A stretch of 64,000 nucleotides of DNA from Caprella mutica (taxonomy: Eukaryota > Arthropoda > Malacostraca > Amphipoda > Caprellidae). Shown here piece after piece: positions 1 through 8,572 of the stretch; the stretch's first letter is position 1; each line of letters begins with the position of its first letter. Position numbers and translations under genes: made by a program. The notes below the pieces were generated by a model, which was not told the DNA's origin, did not search any database, and saw only the letters and a program-made list of their open reading frames with translations. The stretch spans positions 28,447-92,446 of the forward strand of contig CANNZV010002579.1 in the NCBI GenBank assembly GCA_947561585.1, in the 5' to 3' direction.

Positions 1-2
1 CC

Positions 3-113
3 GTGCTCCGCGCGCGTCGCCAAGTCATCGAACTCAGCACCGCACGCACCGACGCCCTCCGTGACTATCACCGGGCCCGCATCCAACTCGAAACCGCTCT
101 CGCACTACCATGA
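3..113 (+). CDS. TolC-family outer-membrane efflux protein, C-terminal end (partial)
   Basis: Only the last 36 codons are in the window; the gene enters from the left edge. The visible tail is rich in Arg, Leu and Ala and ends with the pattern TDALRDYHRARIQLETAL, typical of the last periplasmic helix of TolC/CusC-type outer-membrane channels. Its TGA stop overlaps the ATG of the following membrane-fusion protein (ATGA), so the two are probably translationally coupled. The expected order outer-membrane channel, adaptor, RND pump supports the call. The family is inferred from this short tail plus context. Confidence 0.7.
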   Translation: MLRARRQVIELSTARTDALRDYHRARIQLETALALP

Positions 114-1234
114 ATTTATCAACACGCCTTCTTTGCTTACTCACCTTGGTGATCCCTGCTCAAGCCGCAGAGACATCAGACCGGGCCGCGAACACCGTGG
201 TGCTCGACGCCGTCTCTGCAAAGAACCTCGGAATCGAAACGGTCGAAGTCTCGCCAACCACCTTCGAAGACAACCTCTTTGCCCTGGGACGCATCACCGT
301 GATTCCCTCCAAACGTGGGGTCGTCAGCAGCCGTATTCCTGGCAGAATCACTGAACTCCTCGTCCACGAGGGCGACTTCGTCACCGCCGGTCAGCGAGTG
401 GCCCGCTTGGAAAGTCGACAGCCAGGTAATCCCCCTCCCAGCATCGACCTCACCGCACCATTAAATGGGCTCGTCATGCAGAGCCACGTCAGCCTTGGAG
501 AGCCCATCGAACCCGATTCCGACATCCTCGAAATCATCGACCTGCGCACAGTCTACGCCGTCGCCCGCGTTCCCGAAGACCAAGCCGGGCAGCTAAAACC
601 TGGCATGAAAGCAAGGATCAAGGTAGCCGCTCTGCCTGAACAGAACTTCACTGGCGAAATGCTTCGCTTCGGGACCCAGGCGGATGAAGCGAATGGTACT
701 ATCGATGCCCTATTCCTCCTTGAAGACGCCTCTGCCAGCGTCCGACCTCACATGCGAGCCGAATTCTCTATCAATATCGCAACGCGGCCCAACATCATGG
801 CCCTGCCCAAGGAGGCCTTGCAAGGTGACAGCTCCTATCCCTTTGTCTTCGTCGAAGACTTCGATCTTCCCCACGCCTTCGTGAAAGCCCCTATCACTAT
901 CGGGGCAAGAAATGATCGATTTGTCGAAGTCATCGGCGGACTCTTCCCCTCTGACAAAGTCGTCACGACTGGCGGCTACGCCCTAGCCTTCGCCGGCGCC
1001 GGAAGCATCTCCTTAAAAGATGCCCTCGATGCTGCCCACGGCCATGAACACAATGAGGATGGCTCCGAAATCACAGCCGACCAGAAAACCACCCAAGAAA
1101 CTACCGCAGGCAGCAGCGGTGGCGGTGGCAACCCCATGCTCACTCTCTTCCTAGCACTCTTGTCAGGAATCCTCTTCGTGCTTTTGATCCTCAGCCTCGT
1201 CATCCGGCGCAATCCAGCTCCAGCAGATGCTTAA
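110..1234 (+). CDS. RND efflux periplasmic adaptor (CusB/CzcB-like membrane fusion protein)
   Basis: 374 residues. A signal peptide covers about residues 1-20 (cleavage after AQA). Next come the two halves of a biotinyl-lipoyl-like domain (about 85-115 with GRITELLVHEGDFV, and about 125-150 with APLNGLVMQSHVSLGE) and a beta-barrel region (VPEDQAGQLKPGMKARI). The family bridges the inner-membrane pump and the outer-membrane channel. Unusually, the C-terminus has a Gly-rich linker (SSGGGGNP) followed by a hydrophobic helix at about 345-367 and a basic tail; most adaptors have only an N-terminal anchor. It overlaps the upstream TolC-like gene (ATGA) and the downstream pump by 8 nt, so it is an operon member. 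The metal substrate is inferred from the pump type and the His-rich lipoprotein downstream. Confidence 0.88.
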   Translation: MNLSTRLLCLLTLVIPAQAAETSDRAANTVVLDAVSAKNLGIETVEVSPTTFEDNLFALGRITVIPSKRGVVSSRIPGRITELLVHEGDFVTAGQRVARLESRQPGNPPPSIDLTAPLNGLVMQSHVSLGEPIEPDSDILEIIDLRTVYAVARVPEDQAGQLKPGMKARIKVAALPEQNFTGEMLRFGTQADEANGTIDALFLLEDASASVRPHMRAEFSINIATRPNIMALPKEALQGDSSYPFVFVEDFDLPHAFVKAPITIGARNDRFVEVIGGLFPSDKVVTTGGYALAFAGAGSISLKDALDAAHGHEHNEDGSEITADQKTTQETTAGSSGGGGNPMLTLFLALLSGILFVLLILSLVIRRNPAPADA

Positions 1235-4200
1235 TAGACTCATCAGATTCTCGCTCGCGCATCGAGGGCTGGTCCTCATCGCTGCGATGCTCGTGCTTGT
1301 CTTTGGCTGGCAAACGGCGCTTAATTTGCCCGTCGAGGTCCTGCCTGACCTGACCAAGCCGACCGTCACTATCTTGACAGAAGCGCCTGGCCTAGCCCCA
1401 GAGGAAGTCGAAGCACTCGTCACCGTGCCTATGGAAACGGCGCTCATGGGAGTCTCCGGCCTCACTCGGCTTCGCTCCACTTCCGATGTCGCCCTCTCGC
1501 TCATCTACGTCGAGTTCGATTGGGGGACTGATATCTATCAAGCACGCCAATTCGTCTACGAACGCCTGCAATCAGTCAGCGAAAGTCTACCCGAAGGTGT
1601 CGTTCCCTTCATCACACCGGTGGCCTCGCTCATGGGCGAGATCATGTTAGTAGGCGTGCGCAGTGAAGATGGCAGTGTCCCTCCACAAGATATCCGGACA
1701 CTCGCAGATTGGACCATTAGGCTACGGCTCCAAAGCATCGCCGGCATCGCCGAGGTACTCGCGATGGGAGGCGGCGTGAAACAAGTCCACGTGCAGCCGA
1801 ATCCACAGAAGATGTTAGCCTTGAACGTCTCCTTTGACGAACTCCGAGACGCCACCGCGGCCGCCGCCTCGAACACTACCGGGGGCACCCTCACCTCCGC
1901 GCCCCAAGAGATCATGGTCCGTCATCTCGCCATGACAACTAATCTCGACGACATCGGGTTAACCATCGTCAAGCACGTCAATGATCGCCCGATCAAGATC
2001 GCTGATGTAGCCGACGTCGTTTGGGACCTCGAACCCATGCGGGGAGACGCTGCTGTCAATGGCACACCCGGCGTCATCCTCAGCGTGACCAAGAGCCCCG
2101 GCTACGACTCCCTCGAACTCACCGCCAAAGTAGAAGAGGCCCTAGCAGAACTTCAGGAAACGGTCCCCGAAGGCATCGAACTCACCGCGCTCTTCCGGCA
2201 AGCGGACTTCATCGAGCACGCCATTGGCAATCTCGGTGAAGCCATTCGCGATGGCGCCATCATGGTCATCTTGGTCCTCTTCCTCTTCTTATTCAATATC
2301 AGGACCACTTTCATCACACTCATGGCCATGCCTCTGTCATTCGCGATCACCGCTCTGGTCTTTCGCATGATGGAAATCAGTGTGAACTCCATGACCCTAG
2401 GTGGCCTAGCCGTCGCCATCGGCATGGTCGTGGATGACGCCATTGTCGATGTAGAGAATGTCTTCCGACGCCTACGTGAAAATGCTCGCTTACCAGAACC
2501 TGAGCCCAAGCTCGAGGTCATCGCGCGCGCTTCTGGCGAAGTGAGAAATTCGATCCTCTACGCTACGCTCTTCATTCTACTCGTCTTCGTTCCATTGCTA
2601 GGACTGACCGGAGTCGCTGGACGTCTCTTCACTCCCATCGCCATTGCTACTATGGTGAGTATGTCAGCCTCCTTTGCTGTCTCACTCACCGTCATTCCAG
2701 TGCTCTGCTCGATCCTCCTGCGGCCTAAGCAAGGCAAAGAGCACAAGGATGGAAAGCTCGTGCTCATCCTGAAGTCTATCTTCAAACACACCTGGCTGAA
2801 ACTCGCCTTACGAGCGCCCTTCGTTGTCATAGCACTAGCTGCCGCGCTTGTAGCCGGCGCCCTCTCACTTTACCCCTTCATGGGCCAAGCCTTTCTCCCT
2901 CCATTCAAAGAGGAAACCGCCCTAGTCGCACTCACCGCAGCCCCCGGCACTTCGCTGACGCAAACGAACGCCATTTCTGACATCGCTGATCGTCTCATCC
3001 TCTCCATCCCAGAAGTCCGCAAAGTAGGCCGCCGCGTGGGAAGAGCAGAACGTGGTGATCACATCGTGCCAGTATCGACCGTGGAATTCGACATTGACTT
3101 CATCACCGACGAGAACTCGCGTTCACGTGCCGAAGTGCTAGAGGATATTCGCTCCAAGATGCGCACCATTCCTGGAACCTTCAGCGTTCTCAGCGGTCCC
3201 CTAGCCGATCGGATCGGTCACATGTTGAGCGGCGTCTCCGCGAAGATTGCGATCAAAGTCTTCGGTTCGAACCTCGCTGAGATTCGCCGAGTCGGCACCG
3301 ACATCCAGAAAGTCGCCCAGGCCATCCCCGGCCTGGAAATGGCACGCATCGAACAGCAAGCCCCCATTCCCCAACTCCGGATCGAGGTCGATCGCGAACG
3401 CGCACTCGCCTACGGCGTCACACCAGGCGCTCTGAACGAGCAGCTCTCAGCCTTACTAGGCGGAGACACAGTCGGCCAACTTTACGAAGGCCAGCGTACG
3501 GTCGATCTTGTGGTGCGTTTGCCAGAGGCCTGGCGCGAATCTCCAGATCGGCTACGCAATCTCTACATCGACACTCTAGCAGGCCAGCAGATCCCGCTGC
3601 ATCTCGTAGCAAAGATACGAAACGCCAAAGGCCCTAACGTCATCCAACGTGAGAATACCCAGCGTCGATTCGTCGTCAGTATCAACCCCACAGAGCGCGA
3701 CCTCGCCGGCCTAGTCAAACACCTGCAAGCCGAAGTCACCGAGAAAGTCGCTCAACCGAAAGGCGTATTCATCAGCTACGAAGGCGAATATCAGGCTCAA
3801 CAAGAAGCTACCAAGCGCATTGCCTGGATGAGCGCCGCCGTCTTCTTGATCATCGCCCTGCTCCTCTACAACTACTTCAAGACGGCCGTCTTCACCGTAC
3901 AGATCCTAGCCGATATCCCGCTAGCCTTGGTAGGAGGCATCCTCTTCACCTGGTTCACCTTGAAGAATATCAGTATCGCAACACTCGTCGGGTTCATCGC
4001 CGTCGCTGGCATTTCGGCTCGCAACAGTGTCATGCTCATTTCCCACTACCTTCACCTCATGCGGCATGAGGGAGAGGACTTCTCCAAGGCAATGGTCGAA
4101 CGCGGCACCCTTGAGCGCCTGGTGCCCGTCTTCATGACCGCCCTCTCTGCCGGAATCGCCTTGATTCCGCTCGTTCTGGCCTCCGAACAACCCGGAAAAG

Positions 4201-4349
4201 AGATTCTTCACCCAGTGGCGATCGTCATTGTTGGAGGACTCTTCACCTCGACATTCCTTGGACTTGGCGTCACGCCTGCCGTGTTCTATACTTTCGGCAG
4301 ACGTGCCGCAAAGCGAGCCATCGAGCGCAAAGCCGCAGCAAGCGACTAA
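1227..4349 (+). CDS. RND efflux permease, heavy-metal efflux type (CusA/CzcA family)
   Basis: 1040 residues, the usual length for RND pumps. It starts MLNRLIRFSLAHRGLVLIAA, the usual first transmembrane helix. A large periplasmic loop follows, then helices at about 340-500 including the TM4 segment IGMVVDDAIVDVENVFRRL with acidic residues expected for proton relay, a second periplasmic loop, and a C-terminal helix bundle (about 870-1020) with GISARNSVMLISHY. It exports substrate from periplasm or membrane using the proton gradient, with the adaptor at 110-1234 and the channel at 3-113. The heavy-metal subfamily is inferred from the overall pattern and from the His-rich lipoprotein that follows; other substrates cannot be excluded. 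Confidence 0.9.
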   Translation: MLNRLIRFSLAHRGLVLIAAMLVLVFGWQTALNLPVEVLPDLTKPTVTILTEAPGLAPEEVEALVTVPMETALMGVSGLTRLRSTSDVALSLIYVEFDWGTDIYQARQFVYERLQSVSESLPEGVVPFITPVASLMGEIMLVGVRSEDGSVPPQDIRTLADWTIRLRLQSIAGIAEVLAMGGGVKQVHVQPNPQKMLALNVSFDELRDATAAAASNTTGGTLTSAPQEIMVRHLAMTTNLDDIGLTIVKHVNDRPIKIADVADVVWDLEPMRGDAAVNGTPGVILSVTKSPGYDSLELTAKVEEALAELQETVPEGIELTALFRQADFIEHAIGNLGEAIRDGAIMVILVLFLFLFNIRTTFITLMAMPLSFAITALVFRMMEISVNSMTLGGLAVAIGMVVDDAIVDVENVFRRLRENARLPEPEPKLEVIARASGEVRNSILYATLFILLVFVPLLGLTGVAGRLFTPIAIATMVSMSASFAVSLTVIPVLCSILLRPKQGKEHKDGKLVLILKSIFKHTWLKLALRAPFVVIALAAALVAGALSLYPFMGQAFLPPFKEETALVALTAAPGTSLTQTNAISDIADRLILSIPEVRKVGRRVGRAERGDHIVPVSTVEFDIDFITDENSRSRAEVLEDIRSKMRTIPGTFSVLSGPLADRIGHMLSGVSAKIAIKVFGSNLAEIRRVGTDIQKVAQAIPGLEMARIEQQAPIPQLRIEVDRERALAYGVTPGALNEQLSALLGGDTVGQLYEGQRTVDLVVRLPEAWRESPDRLRNLYIDTLAGQQIPLHLVAKIRNAKGPNVIQRENTQRRFVVSINPTERDLAGLVKHLQAEVTEKVAQPKGVFISYEGEYQAQQEATKRIAWMSAAVFLIIALLLYNYFKTAVFTVQILADIPLALVGGILFTWFTLKNISIATLVGFIAVAGISARNSVMLISHYLHLMRHEGEDFSKAMVERGTLERLVPVFMTALSAGIALIPLVLASEQPGKEILHPVAIVIVGGLFTSTFLGLGVTPAVFYTFGRRAAKRAIERKAAASD

Positions 4350-4377
4350 CCTTTACAAACCAAACCCACACACAACC

Positions 4378-4929
4378 ATGAAGATAAAAGACATCCTCCT
4401 CACAAGCTTAACCTCAGCAACTCTCTTCGGCCTGGTCGCCTGCGGTAGCGACTCCCACGACGAACATGCTGACCATGACCACGATCATGATCATAACGAA
4501 CACGCTGACGAACACGGCCACGAACACGACGGTGACGATCATGATCATGACCACGGTGAAACCAAAGTCGCGGGCCCAAACGGCGGTCGCATCTTCACAA
4601 ATATCGAACCCCACCTCGAGTTCTTCGTGACTGCAGACAACAAAGTACAGCTCTCGGCCCTCGATGAAGCTAACAAGGCCACTGCTATTGGCACACAAAC
4701 CGCCACCATCATCGCTGGCGACCGCACAAACCCAACGACGCTGAACTTTGCAAAGCAAGGCGACTCCCTGCTATCGAACGAAACGCTTCCAGAAGGCGAT
4801 GACTACCCTATCGTCGTCATGATCAAAACAGACTCAACAAGCGCTGCGGTGACCGAGAAATTCACGCTCGACCTATCGGATTGCCCTACGTGCATCTACG
4901 TAGAGTACGCTTGCACCTGTAATCACTAA
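4378..4929 (+). CDS. His/Asp-rich metal-binding lipoprotein
   Basis: 183 residues. I chose the ATG at 4378 because it gives a lipoprotein signal peptide ending in GLVAC, with Cys21 as the lipidation site; an in-frame upstream extension would lie inside the pump gene. Directly after the Cys is a run of about 40 residues made almost only of His, Asp, Glu and Ala (HDEHADHDHDHDHNEHADEH), then a compact C-terminal domain with a CPTC motif and a further C-x-C near the end. It sits 28 nt after the RND pump, so it belongs to the efflux operon. A role as periplasmic metal buffer or chaperone (Zn, Co, Ni or Cu) is inferred from composition and context. I do not recognise the C-terminal domain with certainty. 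Confidence 0.8.
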   Translation: MKIKDILLTSLTSATLFGLVACGSDSHDEHADHDHDHDHNEHADEHGHEHDGDDHDHDHGETKVAGPNGGRIFTNIEPHLEFFVTADNKVQLSALDEANKATAIGTQTATIIAGDRTNPTTLNFAKQGDSLLSNETLPEGDDYPIVVMIKTDSTSAAVTEKFTLDLSDCPTCIYVEYACTCNH

Positions 4930-4968
4930 GTTCAGCCCTTCCAGCCGCGTCTTCCCTGATTCATTCTC

Positions 4969-5799
4969 ATGAACGAGTTCCTGAACTTCTTCAATGCGGG
5001 AGACGTGGCTGGCGCTGCGGCTTGGATTGAAGCGCATCCGCTAGAGCATTCCACCAATGCCGCGCACCCGTGGCTCCGCGAATGCGTCGAACAGAATGGA
5101 GGCCGCTGTCATCAAGAGGCTCATTTGGAAATCGCCGAGTTACTGACTAGCGAATTGGTCTGCGAGTTTCGAGATTCAATACTCAATGATCGGATCTACG
5201 AAGTCACTCAGTGGCTTTGTCAGGACCCGCAACTCACAGAAGCCGAATTCACAGCTGGCCGAGGAATCGGCTGTGCCATGCATCATTGGAAATCTATCGA
5301 GATGGCTGAAGTGCTACTCGATGTCAGCGCAAAGCTGGACTCCCTAAACTCGCATGAAGAAACTCCAGTCGCCATGCAACTGCGATTTGGAACACTTAAA
5401 GGAGCCCGCTACCTCTTGGAGCGCGGAGCCAATCCCAACCTTGGTGCCACAGCTCACCTACCCTCTGAATCGATGGATGCTAGTATTGAGCTACTACTGA
5501 AACATGGTTGGGATATCAATCGCGGACACTTGCTACACGATGCCCACCACGGACACGGCACCCGAGTGCAATCTTGGCTCAAGCATGGAGCCAATCCAAA
5601 CATCACTGATAACAAGGACCAAACCGCTCTCCACTTACTGGCCATGCGCGGAATCGGCCAAGAAGCGATCGAAGCTCTCGTCACCGCAGGAGCCGATCTC
5701 AACGCCAAAGATTCCGATGGCAAATCGCCTCTGGACCTCGCCCGCAACGCAGACAAGAAACCCGCCGCAGAACTACTCACACGCCTAGGCGCCGTTTGA
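4969..5799 (+). CDS. Ankyrin-repeat protein
   Basis: 276 residues, no signal peptide, so probably cytoplasmic. The N-terminal ~90 residues are not clearly repeats. From about residue 100 onwards ankyrin units appear, the clearest being GARYLLERGANPNLG, RVQSWLKHGANPNITDNKDQ, TALHLLAMRGIGQEAIEALV and AGADLNAKDSDGKSPLDLAR. Ankyrin repeats mediate protein binding; no catalytic domain is visible. It starts 39 nt after the metal lipoprotein and may be read through from that operon, but nothing ties its role to efflux. Confidence 0.8.
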   Translation: MNEFLNFFNAGDVAGAAAWIEAHPLEHSTNAAHPWLRECVEQNGGRCHQEAHLEIAELLTSELVCEFRDSILNDRIYEVTQWLCQDPQLTEAEFTAGRGIGCAMHHWKSIEMAEVLLDVSAKLDSLNSHEETPVAMQLRFGTLKGARYLLERGANPNLGATAHLPSESMDASIELLLKHGWDINRGHLLHDAHHGHGTRVQSWLKHGANPNITDNKDQTALHLLAMRGIGQEAIEALVTAGADLNAKDSDGKSPLDLARNADKKPAAELLTRLGAV

Positions 5800-5828
5800 C
5801 TTGCACTAGCATCTCTCGGAAGATCAGC

Positions 5829-5834
5829 TAGAAT
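5829..5834 (+). promoter_or_regulatory. Candidate -10 box close to the start codon
   Basis: TAGAAT lies 9 nt before the ATG at 5844. No good -35 hexamer is found 16-18 bp upstream (TTGCAC at 5801 is too far). If real, transcription would begin almost at the start codon. Weak on its own; it fits the spacing of better promoters elsewhere in this window. Confidence 0.3.
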
Positions 5835-5843
5835 AGCGGGACC

Positions 5844-6773
5844 ATGTGGAGCCCACCCCGTCAGAATAAGCGCCTCAGCACCATCGTGCTGGCAAGCGTC
5901 TTATGCCTACACGGAATCGCCATTGGCCAAGGGCCGCCCACCGCTGAAAGCCTGCGGGAGAAACTCGCCGCCTTCGCCACCTCACCAGAAGCCTTCGCCT
6001 CGACCAAGCAGCAGCTCAAGGATCTCGAGTCGGACGACTACGCCACCCGCCGCGCTGCCATGGTATCCCTTGCCGATGCCACAGGCTTACAAGATGTGCT
6101 GACGAATTCCGAAGTGCGTCTAACCAATGAAGGACGCACCGCGCTCAAGATCATTGGTGCAGCGCAAGCTGAGACAGGCGCAGAAGAGAAGCTCCGTTTC
6201 CTCATGCGTCAGATTCAGTTAGATAAAGTGGTAGGCCTAGGAGATGTCATTCTCAAAGCCTGGGAAGGACGTGAGGCGACCAGCGGCGAATCCTCGCGAC
6301 TAAGCAAGGAAGCCCTCAAAGCAACCATCCAAGCCACAGACCTCGCCAGCCTAAAAGCCGGGCTGAAAAGCCCTACCCCCTTCGTGCGGGAACTCAGTTT
6401 GATCGGTTTGCAAAAACTCGCCGTCGATCAGGAGACCATCGGCACTCTCCTAACACCCTTACTCACAGACCCACAAGAATCCGTGCGTCTGGAAGCCTGC
6501 GTCCTCGCCGCCTCTCATCAGAACCGCGCCTGCCTCAACACATTAGCCAAACTGCTAGATAGCGAAGTCTTCCATCACCGGAATCAGAGCCACGAGATCC
6601 TCTCGGCGATCACCGCGCAAGACTTCGACTACTACTCAGACGGAGCTCTCACAGGTCGTCAGACAGCTAGCAATCTCTGGCAACGCTGGGTAACAAAGTT
6701 TGGCCCCAAGGCCCCCATGAAGTTCGATGAGATCCAATACTGGATGCAGGACGGGGATGATCTCCTAGAGTAA
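5844..6773 (+). CDS. Exported HEAT-like repeat protein, function unknown
   Basis: 309 residues. A signal peptide (LSTIVLASVLCLHGIAIG, about residues 12-29) indicates export. The rest is helical. It carries HEAT-like motifs such as SDDYATRRAAMVSLADATG and DPQESVRLEACVLAA, where pairs of helices recur about every 30-40 residues. The C-terminus ends with an unusual segment (NLWQRWVTKFGPKAPMKFDE) resembling the tail of many short planctomycete/verrucomicrobial HEAT proteins. No catalytic motif is seen. It converges on the RppH gene with only 9 nt between stops. Confidence 0.7.
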   Translation: MWSPPRQNKRLSTIVLASVLCLHGIAIGQGPPTAESLREKLAAFATSPEAFASTKQQLKDLESDDYATRRAAMVSLADATGLQDVLTNSEVRLTNEGRTALKIIGAAQAETGAEEKLRFLMRQIQLDKVVGLGDVILKAWEGREATSGESSRLSKEALKATIQATDLASLKAGLKSPTPFVRELSLIGLQKLAVDQETIGTLLTPLLTDPQESVRLEACVLAASHQNRACLNTLAKLLDSEVFHHRNQSHEILSAITAQDFDYYSDGALTGRQTASNLWQRWVTKFGPKAPMKFDEIQYWMQDGDDLLE

Positions 6774-6782
6774 GCCGGCCTA

Positions 6783-7241
6783 TCAATCAAACTTCGTTCC
6801 AAAGAAATCTTTGAAGACCTCTTTATAAACAGCACGCTTGAACTTAGGCACGGACGAATAAGCGAACTCATTCGGCAGAATCCAATCCACGCTCTGAAAC
6901 TCAGGATGAGCAGTATCAATACAGATTTGTGACTTCTTACCCAGGAAATCGCACAGAAAGTAAGTCTGTTCCTGCCCACCGTAGGACCCAAACTTAAGTC
7001 GCCCCTCAGCGAACTTGTAACGGTAGCCCCCTCTCTCTTCCACCACCTTATAGAGATCTCGAGTAATCCCAATCTCCTCTTCCAATTCGCGATAAAGTGC
7101 TTCCAACATCGTCTCCCCGGAATCCACGCCTCCTTGAGGAAACTGCCAGGCTCCGTTCTGACCAAGCCGTTCGCAAACGAGGACTTTCCCTTTGCGGTTG
7201 CGCAGAATCCCCGCGACATTTGGTCTATACTTGGTCCCCAT
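6783..7241 (-). CDS. rppH: RNA 5'-pyrophosphohydrolase (Nudix hydrolase)
   Basis: 152 residues from the ATG at 7241, chosen because MGTKYRPNVAGILRN matches the usual RppH start; a longer frame exists but adds a basic stretch with no homology I recognise. The Nudix box is complete: GGVDSGETMLEALYRELEEE followed by IGI, which fits Gx5Ex7REUxEExGU. WQFPQGGVDSGE is characteristic of RppH. The enzyme removes pyrophosphate from the 5' end of mRNA and so starts decay. It is transcribed divergently from the gene at 7281 across a 39-bp gap. Length and motif spacing are normal for the family. Confidence 0.9.
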   Translation of the reverse strand: MGTKYRPNVAGILRNRKGKVLVCERLGQNGAWQFPQGGVDSGETMLEALYRELEEEIGITRDLYKVVEERGGYRYKFAEGRLKFGSYGGQEQTYFLCDFLGKKSQICIDTAHPEFQSVDWILPNEFAYSSVPKFKRAVYKEVFKDFFGTKFD

Positions 7242-7280
7242 TTCCAAGTCTTCCCTACGAAACCCACGCTGCAAGGTCGA

Positions 7281-7805
7281 ATGTCTTCACCACTCCAATC
7301 AAAGGCCACCTGGATTGTCATCGGAACGGTTGTTCTCATGGCTTACTTGCTCCTCTTTAGGTGGAAAACCGCCAATCAGCTTGAGCTTCATCAAACCTCA
7401 CTCATCGCCGGGATCGAAGACAACCGGTGGCGAACCTGTGAGAAACGTATTTCAGAGAATTACAAGGACCGCTGGGGATGGAGACGCGATGACCTTCGTC
7501 TAGTCTTCCAAGACATCCGCAGCCAGTTCCTCGTGCTCGGACTCCACCTAGACGACGCCAAGTGGGACATCGCCTCTCGCAAAGCCACGCTAACGGCAAG
7601 GATCCGTGTTGAAGGCTCCCCCATCGGAATCGGCTCCTCAGTGCAGTCCATGATCAACCGAGAAACAGAACCCATGGTCTTCACCTGGGAGAAGGAATCC
7701 TGGCAACCCTGGTCCTGGAAGCTTGTTAGCATGGACCACCCCGAGATCGAAGTCGACGGCTACAATCCTGGCGATCTTGTCAGAGCACGCGACGCTGGAT
7801 TCTAA
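7281..7805 (+). CDS. Membrane-anchored protein of unknown function
   Basis: 174 residues from the ATG at 7281; a longer in-frame extension to 7134 would run antisense through rppH and is less likely. One hydrophobic helix at about 12-29 (WIVIGTVVLMAYLLLF) anchors a soluble domain of about 140 residues rich in Trp and Arg (RWGWRRDDLRLVFQDIRSQF). The fold around DDAKWDIASRKATLTARIRV and FTWEKESWQPWSWKLVSM suggests an antiparallel beta domain with a nuclear-transport-factor-2-like look, but this is only an impression. Its stop codon overlaps the 3' end of the opposite-strand ankyrin gene (7802-7805). Confidence 0.65.
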   Translation: MSSPLQSKATWIVIGTVVLMAYLLLFRWKTANQLELHQTSLIAGIEDNRWRTCEKRISENYKDRWGWRRDDLRLVFQDIRSQFLVLGLHLDDAKWDIASRKATLTARIRVEGSPIGIGSSVQSMINRETEPMVFTWEKESWQPWSWKLVSMDHPEIEVDGYNPGDLVRARDAGF

Positions 7806-8572
7806 CGCGCCTCTAGGAACGCTACCATCTCGTCCCGCTTGCGATCACGCGCATAGTCGAGTGCCGTCCACCCTTGATCATCTTTAGCTTCAAGATCGGC
7901 ACCTGCCTCTAGTAAGACACCGACGATAGCGAGCGCATGTTTCCCGCCCCACTCCGCAGCATGATGCAAGGGGCGCATGCCAGATTCATCTTCGTCACGA
8001 TCCTCCACATCAGCACCTGCCTCTAGCAGAGCCCGACAAATCGCGGGCGCTTGATCAGCCGATCTCCGAGCACGAACAGCCCAATTAAGCGCCGTCGATC
8101 CCTGGCATCGTGTCTTCACGACATCCGGATCGTCAGCCAACACCCCCACTACCACATCCAACATGCCAAAGGTCGCGGCTGTAAACACATCGATTCGAGC
8201 GCCACGCTCCAGCAACAAATCCGCCACCTCTTCACAAGGCTGACAGTAGCCATACACAAGTGCCGCCCGCTGCAATGCCGTGCGCCCTGCTCTATCTTTC
8301 GAATCCAAGAGCCCAGGCTCCGTATCCAACAGCCCCCGCACGTGATCTAACAAACCAGCCCGAGCCGCCACCCAAATATCGCAAGCCGCCCCAAGCGCCA
8401 CCGCCCGAGCGACCGCTTCATGAAACTCCATCCGGTGAAACACCACTCTCTCCGCCGCTCGAGCCAAGGCCACTAAGAGTTCTTCGCTACCCTCGATTGA
8501 TGAAAGCGACTCCAAACGCGTCACATCGCCATGGCGAAGAGCGTTATACACTAGCTGAGATTCATTATTCAT
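7802..8572 (-). CDS. Ankyrin-repeat protein
   Basis: 256 residues without a signal peptide. At least four ankyrin units follow one another from about residue 75: LLDSKDRAGRTALQRAALVY, CQGSTALNWAVRARRSADQA, DRDEDESGMRPLHHAAEWGG and EAKDDQGWTALDYARDRKRD. The ATG overlaps the TGA stop of the upstream selenoprotein candidate (ATGA at 8569-8572), so the two are probably co-translated. Ankyrin proteins usually act as binding scaffolds or inhibitors. A link to the redox protein is inferred only from the overlap, since the ankyrin protein lacks an export signal and its neighbour has one. Confidence 0.8.
   Translation of the reverse strand: MNNESQLVYNALRHGDVTRLESLSSIEGSEELLVALARAAERVVFHRMEFHEAVARAVALGAACDIWVAARAGLLDHVRGLLDTEPGLLDSKDRAGRTALQRAALVYGYCQPCEEVADLLLERGARIDVFTAATFGMLDVVVGVLADDPDVVKTRCQGSTALNWAVRARRSADQAPAICRALLEAGADVEDRDEDESGMRPLHHAAEWGGKHALAIVGVLLEAGADLEAKDDQGWTALDYARDRKRDEMVAFLEAR

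Noticed and set aside
7134..7280. N-terminal extension of the membrane protein gene to 7134
   Set aside because: It would run antisense through the conserved start of rppH and lacks a signal; the ATG at 7281 puts the transmembrane helix near the N-terminus.
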